This document shows positions 34,277 through 43,613 of a stretch of 64,000 nt of DNA, piece by piece. Position numbers and translations under genes: made by a program. The notes under the pieces were generated by a model. That model saw only the letters and a program-made list of their open reading frames with translations. It searched no databases and was not told the DNA's origin. Origin of the DNA: a bacterium (GTDB lineage Bacteria > Deinococcota > Deinococci > Deinococcales > Deinococcaceae); NCBI GenBank assembly GCA_021810505.1, contig JAJZIR010000001.1, positions 372,001 through 436,000 of the forward strand, in the 5' to 3' direction. How positions within the stretch are numbered: the first letter of the stretch is position 1; each line of letters opens with the position of its first letter.

Positions 34277-36165
34277 GCAAGCCGCGCTACCTACCGACCG
34301 ATGTCGCCGAACTGTACGGGGTACCGCACTGGAGCAGCGGTTTCTTCCGGGTCTCGGAGCGGGGGGAAGTGCAGGTCATCCCCGAGCCTGGCCTATCGGC
34401 CAGCCTGGCTCAGATCGTCGAGGAGCTGGTCCAGGCCGGGGAATCCCTGCCGGTGATCTTGCGGTTTCCCCAAGTCCTGGCCACTAGGGTGCGCCAGCTC
34501 AACGAGGCTTTCCGGACCGCCATCACCGAGTACGGTTACCAGGGTGGCTATCAGGGAGTCTTCCCGGTCAAGGTGAACCAGCGCAGAGTGGTTCTAGAGA
34601 CGATCGCTTCCGCCGGCTTTCCCTTCGCGACCGGTCTGGAAGCTGGGTCGAAGGCGGAGCTGGCTCTCTGCCTAGCCCAAGATCTCCACCCGGACGCCCT
34701 GCTCTGCTGCAACGGGTTCAAAGATGATGGTTTCGTCCGGCTAGCCCTCTACGGGCGCCAGCTGGGCAAGAACGTCGTGATCACGTTGGAGAAATTCAGC
34801 GAGCTGGAGAGAGTCCTGCGGATCGCCGATCAGCTGGGTGTCCGCCCAGTGCTGGGGCTGCGCTTCAAACTGCACGCCAGGGGTAGCGGGCAGTGGGAGG
34901 ATTCGGGCGGCGACGGGGCGAAATTCGGCCTCAATGCAGCCGAGATGCTCGGCGTGGTCGAGCGCCTCAAGCAGCTGGACCTCTTGGACGCCCTGGCGAT
35001 GATCCACTGCCACATCGGGAGCCAGATCACCGACATCCGCAAGATCAAAGTCGCTGTGCGGGAAGCGACGCAGGTCTACGCCAGCCTGGCCGCCGCCGGA
35101 GTCCCGCTGCGCTACCTCAACGTCGGAGGGGGCCTGGGCGTCGACTACGATGGCTCGAAAACTACCTTCTATGCCTCCATGAACTACTCCATCTCCGAGT
35201 ACGCCGCGGACGTGGTCTACACTATCTCCGAGGTCTGCAAAAAAGCCGATGTCCCCGAGCCGATCATCGTGAGCGAGTCGGGGAGGGCGCTAACTGCCTA
35301 CCACGCTGTCTTGGCCATCCCGGTCGTCGACATCGCCGGGCCCACCCTCTTCCAGCCTCTGATCCGGGAAGCCGCGCCCGACCAGCATCAAATCGTGACC
35401 GATCTTGAGCAGCTCCACGACGAGCTGAACCTGCGCAACTACCGCGAGGTCTACAACGACGCGGTCGCGGACAAAGAGACCCTGCACAACCTCTTCGATT
35501 TGGGATATCTCTCCCTCTACGACCGCGCTCGGGGAGAGGCGCTCTACGGGGCAATCCTGCAGAAGCTGGCCAAGCTGATCCAAGGCCTACCCTACGTTCC
35601 AGATGAACTAGAAGATTTGGAAAAAGTTCTGGCCGACAAATACATCTGCAACTTCAGCGTCTTCCAGAGTATTCCAGACACTTGGGCCATCCAGACCCTC
35701 TTCCCGATCATGCCGCTGAGCAGGCTCCAGCAGTGGCCGACCAGGCAGGGGATCTTAGTCGATATCACCTGCGACAGCGATGGGAAGATCGATAAATTCA
35801 TCGATCTGCGCGACGTCCGGAATACCCTCCCGCTCCACGAGTACGACGGGCGACCGTATTACTTGGGAATCTTCCTGACCGGGGCTTATCAGGACGTCCT
35901 CGGAAGCGCGCACAATCTCTTCGGCCGAGTCAATGAGGCGCACATCGAGGTCCTCCCTGGGGGGCACCGCGTCAATCTGTTCGTGCGCGGACAGAAGGCC
36001 AGAAAGCTCATCGAGAACATGGGGTACGAGGAAAAAATGCTCAAGGCCAGCCTTCGGGCGCAGGCCAGCAGCGCTCTAAAGCGAGAGAAGCTCGCGGAGC
36101 ACCAAGTCGCCGAGCTGTTGGAAACCTACATGGACGAGCTGCTGGGGTACACCTACCTCGAATGA
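34273..36165 (+). CDS. speA: Biosynthetic arginine decarboxylase
   Basis: PLP enzyme turning arginine into agmatine for polyamine synthesis (in Thermus via aminopropylagmatine). 630 residues, full length for SpeA. Seen: PLP lysine in GVFPVKVNQRRVV (about K100), LLCCNGFKDDGFVRLAL, the HCHIGSQI motif, NVGGGLGVDYDGS, ESGRALTAYHAVL, and the C-terminal LPGGHRVNLFVRGQKARK. GTG start overlaps the stop of the Arg-rich leader ORF. Its own stop overlaps the next gene by 4 nt. Confidence 0.97.
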   Translation: MSKPRYLPTDVAELYGVPHWSSGFFRVSERGEVQVIPEPGLSASLAQIVEELVQAGESLPVILRFPQVLATRVRQLNEAFRTAITEYGYQGGYQGVFPVKVNQRRVVLETIASAGFPFATGLEAGSKAELALCLAQDLHPDALLCCNGFKDDGFVRLALYGRQLGKNVVITLEKFSELERVLRIADQLGVRPVLGLRFKLHARGSGQWEDSGGDGAKFGLNAAEMLGVVERLKQLDLLDALAMIHCHIGSQITDIRKIKVAVREATQVYASLAAAGVPLRYLNVGGGLGVDYDGSKTTFYASMNYSISEYAADVVYTISEVCKKADVPEPIIVSESGRALTAYHAVLAIPVVDIAGPTLFQPLIREAAPDQHQIVTDLEQLHDELNLRNYREVYNDAVADKETLHNLFDLGYLSLYDRARGEALYGAILQKLAKLIQGLPYVPDELEDLEKVLADKYICNFSVFQSIPDTWAIQTLFPIMPLSRLQQWPTRQGILVDITCDSDGKIDKFIDLRDVRNTLPLHEYDGRPYYLGIFLTGAYQDVLGSAHNLFGRVNEAHIEVLPGGHRVNLFVRGQKARKLIENMGYEEKMLKASLRAQASSALKREKLAEHQVAELLETYMDELLGYTYLE

Positions 36166-37382
36166 ACAGCGCCACCGAGGTCGTCTGGGCGGAGCGGATG
36201 ATCCAGGGCGGCTGGGTCTTGGCCCGCTTGGACCGCCAGGTCCTGCTGCTGCGCGGAGCACTCCCCGGAGAGCGCGTAGCGGTGCGCCTGCTGGGGCAGG
36301 TCGGCGGCGCCTTGCGCGCAGAGACCGTGGAGATTCTCGAAGCCTCCCCGGAGCGATTAGGCGTCCAGGAAGCGGGGAGCGCCGACCTATCGCACCTCAG
36401 CTACCCGGGCCAGCTGGCTTGCAAGCGCGAGATCGTCCAGGACGCTCTGCGGCGCATCGCTAAGCTGGAGACGCACGTCCCCCTTCCAGTTTCTAGCCCC
36501 AGGCAGTGGGGATACCGCAACGGCGCCCAGTACCAGATCACAGCCCAGGGAGCTGCGTACTTCGAGCCGGGCAGCCACCGACCCGTCCCGGTCCGCACAG
36601 ATCCCCTGGTGATGCCGGAGCTGCAGGCGACCTTGGAGCGCTTCCCGGTAGGCTCGAGCAGCCCACCCGGGACGGTCTTAGCGCTGCGCAGCAGCTGGCA
36701 CAGCCGGGAAGTCCTAGGTCGCCTGATAGGGGGATCTCCCGAACAGGCAGCCGAGTGGGCCCTGCAGCTAGGCCTCCGCGGGATGAGTCAGGCGACAAAC
36801 CGCCAGGGACCGGTGCTCTGGCGCTGGGGGAAAACCAGTACTCTGGAGCGCTACGGGTCCCTGCTGCTCAGCGTGGGAGCAGACAGCTTCGCCCAAATCA
36901 ACCCGGCCGCCATGCAGCCCCTGTTCGCCGACCTACTGGATCTGGCCGGAACCGGGGACCGCGCCGCCGACCTCTATGGGGGCTCCGGCGCCATCGGCCT
37001 GCACTTAAGCGACAGGTTCGGCGCCGTGGAAGTAGTAGAGAGCAACCCAGCCAGCGTCGCCTTGGGCAAGCAAGACGCTGCGCGGTTAGGGAAGAAGATC
37101 AACTTTCGCTGCGCCCGCTCGGACCGAGTAGGTCTGGGGGCTGACCTGGATTTGGTGGTGGTCGATCCACCCCGCAGCGGGTTGGACCAGCCAACCCGGC
37201 AGGCTCTGAGCAGCGCCCTACCCCGGCGGCTGCTCTATCTATCCTGCGACCCGGCCACTTGGGCGCGCGACATCCGCGCCCTGCGCGGCGCAGGGATGGA
37301 GTTGGTGTGGTTGCAGCCATACGATCTTTTCCCGCAGACCCACCACGTGGAGGTGCTCAGCTTGTTGACCCGCAGCACTTGA
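36162..37382 (+). CDS. RNA m5U methyltransferase, TrmA/RlmD family
   Basis: SAM-dependent uracil-C5 methyltransferase acting on rRNA or tRNA. 406 residues. Seen: N-terminal TRAM-like beta domain; SAM site ADLYGGSGAIGLHLS; VVVDPPRSGLD; nucleophile Cys in LYLSCDPATWARDI; the C-terminal FPQTHHVEVLSLL. The iron-sulfur motif usual in RlmD/RlmC (CGGC..QH) is replaced by SADLSHLSYPGQLACK, so no cluster is expected. Whether the target is tRNA U54 or 23S rRNA cannot be told. ATG overlaps the speA stop. Confidence 0.9.
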   Translation: MNSATEVVWAERMIQGGWVLARLDRQVLLLRGALPGERVAVRLLGQVGGALRAETVEILEASPERLGVQEAGSADLSHLSYPGQLACKREIVQDALRRIAKLETHVPLPVSSPRQWGYRNGAQYQITAQGAAYFEPGSHRPVPVRTDPLVMPELQATLERFPVGSSSPPGTVLALRSSWHSREVLGRLIGGSPEQAAEWALQLGLRGMSQATNRQGPVLWRWGKTSTLERYGSLLLSVGADSFAQINPAAMQPLFADLLDLAGTGDRAADLYGGSGAIGLHLSDRFGAVEVVESNPASVALGKQDAARLGKKINFRCARSDRVGLGADLDLVVVDPPRSGLDQPTRQALSSALPRRLLYLSCDPATWARDIRALRGAGMELVWLQPYDLFPQTHHVEVLSLLTRST

Positions 37383-37408
37383 GCTTTGGCTAGGGCGCGT
37401 GCTAGACT
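37379..37408 (+). promoter_or_regulatory. Promoter of the rplU-rpmA-obg operon
   Basis: TTGAGC (37379-37384), 18 bp, TAGACT (37403-37408). Unlike the leaderless genes this promoter leaves a ~30-nt leader with the ribosome-binding site GGAGGCGAG before rplU. Confidence 0.65.
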
Positions 37409-37443
37409 CCTTTGGCTCCCGAAACCGGGGCTTGGAGGCGAGA

Positions 37444-37770
37444 ATGTTTGCGATCGTACAGACCGGCGGAAAGCAGTACCGGGTTGAGCCGGGTGCGAGC
37501 ATCCGGGTGGAGAGGATAGAGGCCGACCTGGGCAGCGTGGTCGAGCTGCCGGTCCTGCTGGTCGCCGATGGGGAGCAGCTGTTGCAAGGCGACCTCCTCG
37601 GGGAGCAAAGGGTATCGGCCGAAGTGGTCGAGCAGATCTTGGGAAAGAAGCTCTACATCCGAAAGTACAAGAGCGGGATCCAGTACCGGCGGCGTACCGG
37701 GCACCGCCAGCGCTACACCGTCCTCAAGATCGCAGCGATCCCGGGTCTGGAGGGATCTCATGGCGCATAA
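37444..37770 (+). CDS. rplU: 50S ribosomal protein L21
   Basis: 108 residues. Seen: [17 protein letters not shown] start and the C-terminal [23 protein letters not shown] typical of L21. First gene of the conserved L21-L27-Obg group; rpmA starts 11 nt before its end. Confidence 0.97.
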   Translation: MFAIVQTGGKQYRVEPGASIRVERIEADLGSVVELPVLLVADGEQLLQGDLLGEQRVSAEVVEQILGKKLYIRKYKSGIQYRRRTGHRQRYTVLKIAAIPGLEGSHGA

Positions 37771-38020
37771 AAAAGGTGTCGGATCTTCAAAAAACGGCCG
37801 GGACAGCAACCCCAAATACCTGGGGGTCAAGCGCTTCGGAGGCGAGTCGGTTCGAGCCGGCAACATCTTGGTCCGCCAGAGGGGCACCCGTTTCCACCCT
37901 GGGAAAAACGTAGGGCTCGGGCGCGACCACACCCTCTTCGCTCTGACAGACGGACAGGTGGTCTTCGACGACAAAGGCGCCTTGGGGCGCTTCGTACGGG
38001 TCGAGCCGAGCGCCGGCTGA
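37760..38020 (+). CDS. rpmA: 50S ribosomal protein L27
   Basis: 86 residues. ATG at 37760 gives [24 protein letters not shown], the standard L27 N-terminus reaching the peptidyl transferase centre, without the cleavable extension seen in Firmicutes. GGAGGG precedes it inside rplU. Confidence 0.97.
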   Translation: MAHKKGVGSSKNGRDSNPKYLGVKRFGGESVRAGNILVRQRGTRFHPGKNVGLGRDHTLFALTDGQVVFDDKGALGRFVRVEPSAG

Positions 38021-38053
38021 GCGGCCAGCTCGGGGGGAGCGCCGAACCAACCC

Positions 38054-39301
38054 ATGTTTAGGGATCACCTCGACGTCACGGTAACCGCTGGAGCCGGAGG
38101 GGACGGCTCTATGAGCTTTTACCGAGCCAAGTACCTGCCCAAGGGTGGACCAGACGGCGGACACGGTGGCCGGGGGGGCTCGGTGTACTTCCGGGCCACC
38201 GACTCGGTGGCCAGCCTGGATCGGCTGGTATCGGTGCGCCAGCTACGGGCCGAGCGGGGCGGAGACGGCGAAGGGCGCCTGCGTCACGGCCGTGACGGCC
38301 AAGATCTGTGGCTGGACCTCCCGCTCGGTACCCGCGCCACCGATCGCGACAGCGGGGCACTGGTCGCCGATCTGACCCGCCCAGGCATGGCAGTCTGCGT
38401 GGCCAGAGGTGGCGAGGGGGGGCGCGGTAACAGCGCTTTCGTGTCCTCTACCCGGCAATCGCCGCGCTTCGCCGAAGCGGGGACGGCCGGGGAGACCAGG
38501 CGGCTGCGCCTGGAGTTGCAGCTCCTCGCCGACGTTGGCTTGGTAGGTTACCCCAATGCCGGGAAGTCGAGCCTCCTGGCGGCGCTGACAGCCGCCAGGC
38601 CCCAGGTCGCGGAGTATCCGTTCACCACCCTGGCACCCGGCCTCGGCGTGGTGGAGACCCCCTCCGGCCTCCGATGGACCTTAGCCGACCTCCCCGGAAT
38701 CATCGACGGCGCAGCCAGCGGGCGCGGTCTGGGTCTGGAGTTCTTAGGGATGATCCGGCGGACCCGGCTGCTGATCTATCTCCTGGACGGGACGGCCGAC
38801 CCAGAGGCGCAGTTGCAGGGCCTGCAGGCGGAGCTGGCCGCTTACGACCCCCTGTTGCTCCGCCGTCCCAGCCTGATCGCGATCAACAAAGCCGACCTGC
38901 TTCCCCAGGATTACGCCCAGAACCTAGGCAGCGCCGGTTGGCGCATCCTGATTATCAGCGCCGCACGGGGCGACCGGCTCTCTGAACTGGTCGATGCTGT
39001 CAGCGAGGCTCTTCCGCCGCCGCCGAGCGAGGAAGTTACGCCGGCAGAGGTCGAGGTAGCGGAACCGCTGCGGATCGAATTTGCAGCCGGCTCCGAGCGC
39101 ACCTGGACGGTCCAGGGAGGGGGATTTCTGGGACGGGTCAAGCGTTTCGCCCGTTACCTGGACGCCGCCGCCGATCACCTCCAGGGAGTATTCCTGCGCG
39201 ATGGGCTGTACCAGGCTCTGGCCAAGGCCGGGGCGCAGCCCGGAGACACGGTGTCTATCGGTCCCTACCAGTTCGAGTACCTGGAAGACCCGAAGCGGTG
39301 A
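38054..39301 (+). CDS. obg: GTPase Obg/CgtA
   Basis: Ribosome-associated GTPase for 50S assembly and stress response. 415 residues in three domains: Gly-rich Obg fold ([31 protein letters not shown]), G domain with [28 protein letters not shown] and NKADLL, and a C-terminal OCT domain (from ~330). Stop overlaps nadD by 4 nt. Confidence 0.97.
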   Translation: MFRDHLDVTVTAGAGGDGSMSFYRAKYLPKGGPDGGHGGRGGSVYFRATDSVASLDRLVSVRQLRAERGGDGEGRLRHGRDGQDLWLDLPLGTRATDRDSGALVADLTRPGMAVCVARGGEGGRGNSAFVSSTRQSPRFAEAGTAGETRRLRLELQLLADVGLVGYPNAGKSSLLAALTAARPQVAEYPFTTLAPGLGVVETPSGLRWTLADLPGIIDGAASGRGLGLEFLGMIRRTRLLIYLLDGTADPEAQLQGLQAELAAYDPLLLRRPSLIAINKADLLPQDYAQNLGSAGWRILIISAARGDRLSELVDAVSEALPPPPSEEVTPAEVEVAEPLRIEFAAGSERTWTVQGGGFLGRVKRFARYLDAAADHLQGVFLRDGLYQALAKAGAQPGDTVSIGPYQFEYLEDPKR

Positions 39302-39936
39302 GGCGGATCGGGCTACTGGGAGGAGCTTTCGATCCGGTGCACCTCGGCCACCTGGCCATCGCCACCGAGAGCGTGTACTCGGCCGGGCTAGAGCAGGTGT
39401 GGTTTCTACCTGCCAACCAGTCGCCGGGCAAGAGCCCGCACGCCGCAGCGTCTCACCGCCTTCGGATGCTGCAACTGGCCACCCAAGACGACCCTCTGCT
39501 GGCTATCTGCGACCTGGAGCTCAGCCGTCCCGGACCCTCCTACACCGCCGACAGCGTCGCTGCGCTGCGGGCTCTCCACCCGCGGACAGAATTCGCTCTC
39601 ATCCTGGGATCTGATGTCCTCCTGAGCCTAGAGAGTTGGTCCAGGGCCCAGTGGATCGCCGAGCAGGTCGAGCTGATCGGAGTGAGCAGGCCCGCAGATC
39701 AGCCCTTGGCGGAGGGTCACCCCTCCGGGCTCCTCCGGGGGGAACTGCGCTATAATGGATTGGATGAGAGAGGAGGGATCCGTTTTGTCCGGGGCGCCTC
39801 AATCCTCCAAGTCCCTGCCTTCGGGATCTCTAGCCAAGACATTCGTCGGCGCTTGGCCGAGAACCGTCCGGTCCGACATCTGGTGCCCAGCAGAGTCCAC
39901 CAGTACCTGGTGGCGAGCCGCCTCTACCGACCTTGA
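39298..39936 (+). CDS. nadD: Nicotinate-nucleotide adenylyltransferase
   Basis: Makes deamido-NAD from NaMN and ATP. 212 residues. Seen: nucleotide-binding [17 protein letters not shown], the [23 protein letters not shown] segment, [13 protein letters not shown], and C-terminal [24 protein letters not shown] start within the obg stop (GTGA). A TATAAT box lies inside it, see the yqeK entry. Confidence 0.96.
   Translation: MRRIGLLGGAFDPVHLGHLAIATESVYSAGLEQVWFLPANQSPGKSPHAAASHRLRMLQLATQDDPLLAICDLELSRPGPSYTADSVAALRALHPRTEFALILGSDVLLSLESWSRAQWIAEQVELIGVSRPADQPLAEGHPSGLLRGELRYNGLDERGGIRFVRGASILQVPAFGISSQDIRRRLAENRPVRHLVPSRVHQYLVASRLYRP
39751..39756 (+). promoter_or_regulatory. Possible internal -10 box within nadD
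   Basis: Exact TATAAT, 7 nt before ATG 39764, which opens the yqeK frame. No clear -35. Would allow separate expression of yqeK-rsfS. Confidence 0.35.
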
Positions 39937-39967
39937 GGCCTCGATCTGGACCGAGCGCGTCCGCTCG

Positions 39968-40477
39968 GTGGTGCACGCAGAGCGCTTCGACCACATCTTG
40001 CGGGTGGCCCGACTCTCCAGGGAGATCGCAGCAGCCCACCAGCTCGACACCGGGCGGACCTACCTGGCCGGGATCCTCCACGATATCGCCCGCGATCTTC
40101 CTGAAGAGGAGTTGCTCCGCTTGGCTCCTCCCGAGTGCGCGATCGACGCAGATCACCCGCTGGCACTGCACGGGCGAGCCGGCCGGGTCCTACTGGAACG
40201 GTGGGGATACAGCGACCCGGTGGTGTTGACGGCTGTCGAGCAGCACACCACCGGACCGCTCCCCGATCAGCCGGTCGCGGTGGCGGTGTACATCTCCGAC
40301 GTCTCCGAGCCCGGTCGGGGGGTCAACGAGGAGATCCGCCGCCTGGCCTTCTGCGACCTGAGGGGCGCCCTGGAGCTGGCCATCTGCTCGAAAGTCCACT
40401 ACCTCCAGGGACGGGGGATCTCGGTGCATCCGAGAACCATGTCCGTCTACCGGGCGCTCACCGAGCGGACATGCTGA
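39968..40477 (+). CDS. yqeK: HD-domain phosphohydrolase YqeK (Ap4A hydrolase-like)
   Basis: HD-type hydrolase; family members cleave diadenosine tetraphosphate symmetrically. Seen: HAERFDHILRVARLSREIA, metal-binding HD in GILHDIARDLPEEELL, ALHGRAGRVLLE, and VEQHTTGPL. Start uncertain: GTG 39968 gives 169 residues and leaves nadD before it; ATG 39764 would add 68 residues overlapping nadD by 173 nt and sits behind a TATAAT box. Overlaps rsfS by 7 nt. Confidence 0.88.
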   Translation: MVHAERFDHILRVARLSREIAAAHQLDTGRTYLAGILHDIARDLPEEELLRLAPPECAIDADHPLALHGRAGRVLLERWGYSDPVVLTAVEQHTTGPLPDQPVAVAVYISDVSEPGRGVNEEIRRLAFCDLRGALELAICSKVHYLQGRGISVHPRTMSVYRALTERTC

Positions 40478-40866
40478 CCGCCGAACACCTGCAGCGCATC
40501 GTCGACGCGGCCAGCGCCAAAAAGGCGGAGGACATCGTGGTCTTGGACCTCCGCGAGCTCTCCAGCACCCTGGACTACTTCGTCATCTGTACCGCCAGTC
40601 CCGGCCCCCAGATCCGAGCAGTGCAGCAGAGCGTCAAAGAGGCGCTCAAAGACCTGGGTTCCCCTCCGCCTTCCGTGGAAGGACCTAGCCAACGCTGGGT
40701 GCTGCTGCACTTCGGCGGGGTAGTGGTGCACGTCATGACCAAGGAAGCCAGAGCCCACTACGATCTGGAGAGCCTCTGGGGGGACGCGCTGCTGCTCCCC
40801 ATCACTCCGCAGCTCCCGGAGCCAGGGAGCCGGCGTCTAGAGCCAAACCCAGCTGCCGGTAATTGA
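40471..40866 (+). CDS. rsfS: Ribosomal silencing factor RsfS
   Basis: Binds L14 and blocks subunit joining in starvation. 131 residues. Seen: KKAEDIVVLDLRELSSTLDYFVICTASPGPQIRAV and the typical end HVMTKEARAHYDLESLWGDA. Its stop lies 65 nt inside the 3' end of the converging helicase gene. Confidence 0.95.
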   Translation: MLTAEHLQRIVDAASAKKAEDIVVLDLRELSSTLDYFVICTASPGPQIRAVQQSVKEALKDLGSPPPSVEGPSQRWVLLHFGGVVVHVMTKEARAHYDLESLWGDALLLPITPQLPEPGSRRLEPNPAAGN

Positions 40867-43600
40867 GCAGCTCAGAGATCGGCCGCCAAGTCCCCTCGCA
40901 AAGCAGCTCCCAGGATGGATGGAGGGAGTAGTGGCCTCGGGCGAGGCGGCAGAAGAGCGCGGGGAGATCTCCAGCCCGCGCGGTGTTCCGAGCCAGCAGC
41001 GCGCGCAGCTGCTCTTGGCTGAGTTCTTTGCTGCCGAGGGGCTGCGATAGTCTGGCCGCGCCGCGCAGCAGATCGGAAGCTGCAAACCCTCTGGGTGGGC
41101 GAATACCCGCGGGCCCCGGGGGGACGGCCTGCAATTCCTTGAAGCGCGCCAGCATCGAGACCACCGGGAACCACAGCGGTGCGTCCGGGGTGATGCGGAG
41201 GGTGGTCGCGGGTCCCCGCAGGTCCAGGTGCAAGGGGGCCAAGCGCTCCCATACCGCGGCGAAGGCGTCAGCGCTGTAGGTGGAATCCTCGGCAGCACGA
41301 GCCAAAGCCAGTAAGGCCGCGGTATGGCCGAAATGATCGCGCGCGTCCGGGTTGCCTCCCCGCTCGAGCAAGGCATCGACCAATCCAGGATTTCCAGCCA
41401 GAGCCGCGAGCATGAGCGGAGTCGCGTCCAGGGGGGTGCGGTAGTCGACCCCGTAGCGCTCGCACTTCCAGAGGACCTGCTTGCCCCCCCGACCCTCAAA
41501 TTCCCGGACATGCCGCTCCCATAGGCTGCGGCGCAACGGGATCAGAGCTGGCCGTCCACCTGCCAGCACCGTGATCGCTGGTCCGAAGCCGGAGCCGGCC
41601 AGCTCCTGGAGAATCGGAAAGATCCCGTGCCAGGCCGCATATTCGAAGACCATCCGCTGGGCTTTGACAGACGGGACCGGCCCGTAGGCGCGCTCTCTGA
41701 GCCTAGCGATCGCGGCCTCATCCAAGACTTCCCAATAGAGGGTCGCAGGGCTAGCAGATCTATCCTGGCTACCGAGCCTAGTCTGGCGGATATCCCTGGC
41801 CTGCTCGAGCTTCCCCCTGGCCTCGAGCTGCTCGGCTGCTCTAGCCCAATCAGCCTGGCTGGACCTGGGTGCCGGAATTGCCACTCCGCGCTGGCCGACC
41901 TGGAGGCCGAGCAGGCGCAGCAAGGGGTGGTCGGCGGCCTGCTCCACCCAGTAGAGCGATTGGACAGCGCGGCTAGCTGCCACGTACAGGGAGTTGATGT
42001 AAAACTTGAACCGCTCCAGAGACCGGTCGCTGCGGTCCCTGGAGCGACGGTAGCTCAGCCCCTCCCCGAGCAGATCCAGCGGCTCGACACCGCGGGCGAT
42101 CTCGGCATAGATCGCCGGTTCCGCGGAGATGAAGCCGTCGAGGATCACGGCCGGATACTCCAGACCCTTGGCCTCCTGGACCGAGAAGACCAGAGGAGTG
42201 CGGTAGCGGCGCCTGGCCGCCGCTTTCTGGTCATCGCGCAGGACCAAGACCGCCAAGGAAGCCGAGTTGCTGGCCTGAGCTGCCAGCTGCTCGACGCTCT
42301 GGGAATCGTCAGACCAGAGCTCGACAGAGCCCTCGAGGGCGGACTCCGCCTCGATCAGAAAATTGCTCTCCCGATCCACCGAACCGAAGCGAGCGTGCTT
42401 CACCTTGAGGATAGCGTTGCAGAGCCGGGTCACCTGGGCGGAGTTCCGAAAATTCCCCCGGAGCACCTCTGGCCCCTGCGGGGGCGCCAAACCGCGGTCT
42501 TCCCAGAACAGCCTCCGGATGGCTGACCAGGAGAAGAAGTTGGCGTGGACGATCTGGTTGCTGTCCCCGCACAGCAAGAAATTTCCAGGCTCGCGCAGGC
42601 TGCGCAGGGCTAGCGCGACCTGGGCTTGGGTCAGGTCTTGCACCTCATCGATCACCACCAGGTCGTAGGCAGGTCGGACCCGCTCCTGCCAGGAGACAGC
42701 CAGCAAGGTACTATCAAACAATTTCTCCTGGCTCAGCCATTCCTGATAGCGCAGGAAGAGGTCGTGCACAGAGCGGCGCTGGTCGGGGGAAAATAGGCTC
42801 TCGCGCAAGCCCAGTCCCAGATACGCCTCCAGGCTCAAGACGCCGCCAGGGCGACTCCCGATCACCCCACGGAACTCCTCGTAGAGCTGGTGCGCATCGG
42901 AGAACGGGACCAATTTCCTGCAAGCTTCGAACCAGCCGCGAAACTGCCGGTAATCGACCTCTCGGCCCGGCAAGGGGCCCAACTCCCGCAGGTAGTCGGA
43001 GAAAGAGAGAAAGTGCGCCGATTGCTCCTGGCCGTACCCGCCGGCTCGGTACATCTCCTCAGCCAACTGGGCCAGATACCCGGATTGGGTCAGATACAGA
43101 GCCTTCCCCGGAATTTGACCCATGCGCAGGAGGGTGAGGGCGGTCTTTCCCGAACCCGCCGAGCCCACCACCACTAGGGGGAGCGGCTTAGCCATCACGG
43201 CTTCCTGAGCGTCGTCGAGCGAGAGGACTCTGTCCAGAACACGGAACCGGTTTCCACCCGGATTCAAGTAGTTCAGGGAAACGCTGCCGGTAGGCTCTGC
43301 AACGGCGGGCAGCTCCTCGATCCGGTCCCATTGGAGCTCGGCGCCGCGCAGGAAGCGCGAACGCCCGTAATTGTGCCGGAAGATCACCTCGAGGATCAGG
43401 CATACCTGCTCCCCCTGGTACTTGACAAACTGGATCAGAAGTCGGCTAGAGGCGTCGAGCTTGGCGCGAAAGTACGGTCCAGGAACCAGCTTCTTGAGCT
43501 CGGCGCTGCGGTAGTCGCCGCGCTCCAGCGCGGACCTGACCTTCTCGTATTGCCGAGAGACCGCCGAGGTGTCCAGGTCAGCATAAGTCAACACCCGCAT
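40802..43600 (-). CDS. SF1 (UvrD-like) helicase fused to RelE-like N-terminus and ankyrin repeats
   Basis: 932 residues in an unusual order. About 1-95: RelE/ParE-like fold (ELKKLVPGPYFRAKLD... VCLILEVIFRHNYGRSRFL). About 120-570: SF1A helicase core with Walker A GSAGSGKT (146-153), DEVQD (318-322), motif III LLCGDSNQI, motif IV RGNFRNS, motif V VQEAKGLEYPAVI and motif VI LYVAASRA. About 570-730: linker. About 735-800: ankyrin-like repeats (ATPLMLAALAGNPGLVDALLERGGNPDARDHFGHTAALLAL), then ~130 uncharacterised residues. Helicase motifs are intact, so ATPase activity is likely; role (repair, RNA quality control or phage defence) is open. It has its own -10 box (TAGAAT, 7 nt from ATG). Confidence 0.82.
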   Translation of the reverse strand: MRVLTYADLDTSAVSRQYEKVRSALERGDYRSAELKKLVPGPYFRAKLDASSRLLIQFVKYQGEQVCLILEVIFRHNYGRSRFLRGAELQWDRIEELPAVAEPTGSVSLNYLNPGGNRFRVLDRVLSLDDAQEAVMAKPLPLVVVGSAGSGKTALTLLRMGQIPGKALYLTQSGYLAQLAEEMYRAGGYGQEQSAHFLSFSDYLRELGPLPGREVDYRQFRGWFEACRKLVPFSDAHQLYEEFRGVIGSRPGGVLSLEAYLGLGLRESLFSPDQRRSVHDLFLRYQEWLSQEKLFDSTLLAVSWQERVRPAYDLVVIDEVQDLTQAQVALALRSLREPGNFLLCGDSNQIVHANFFSWSAIRRLFWEDRGLAPPQGPEVLRGNFRNSAQVTRLCNAILKVKHARFGSVDRESNFLIEAESALEGSVELWSDDSQSVEQLAAQASNSASLAVLVLRDDQKAAARRRYRTPLVFSVQEAKGLEYPAVILDGFISAEPAIYAEIARGVEPLDLLGEGLSYRRSRDRSDRSLERFKFYINSLYVAASRAVQSLYWVEQAADHPLLRLLGLQVGQRGVAIPAPRSSQADWARAAEQLEARGKLEQARDIRQTRLGSQDRSASPATLYWEVLDEAAIARLRERAYGPVPSVKAQRMVFEYAAWHGIFPILQELAGSGFGPAITVLAGGRPALIPLRRSLWERHVREFEGRGGKQVLWKCERYGVDYRTPLDATPLMLAALAGNPGLVDALLERGGNPDARDHFGHTAALLALARAAEDSTYSADAFAAVWERLAPLHLDLRGPATTLRITPDAPLWFPVVSMLARFKELQAVPPGPAGIRPPRGFAASDLLRGAARLSQPLGSKELSQEQLRALLARNTARAGDLPALFCRLARGHYSLHPSWELLCEGTWRPISELLNYRQLGLALDAGSLAPGAAE

Positions 43601-43607
43601 GGCTCTG

Positions 43608-43613
43608 ATTCTA
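43608..43613 (-). promoter_or_regulatory. -10 box of leaderless helicase-ankyrin gene
   Basis: TAGAAT on the minus strand, 7 nt before ATG 43600, overlapping the stop codon of the oxidoreductase gene. Confidence 0.5.
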
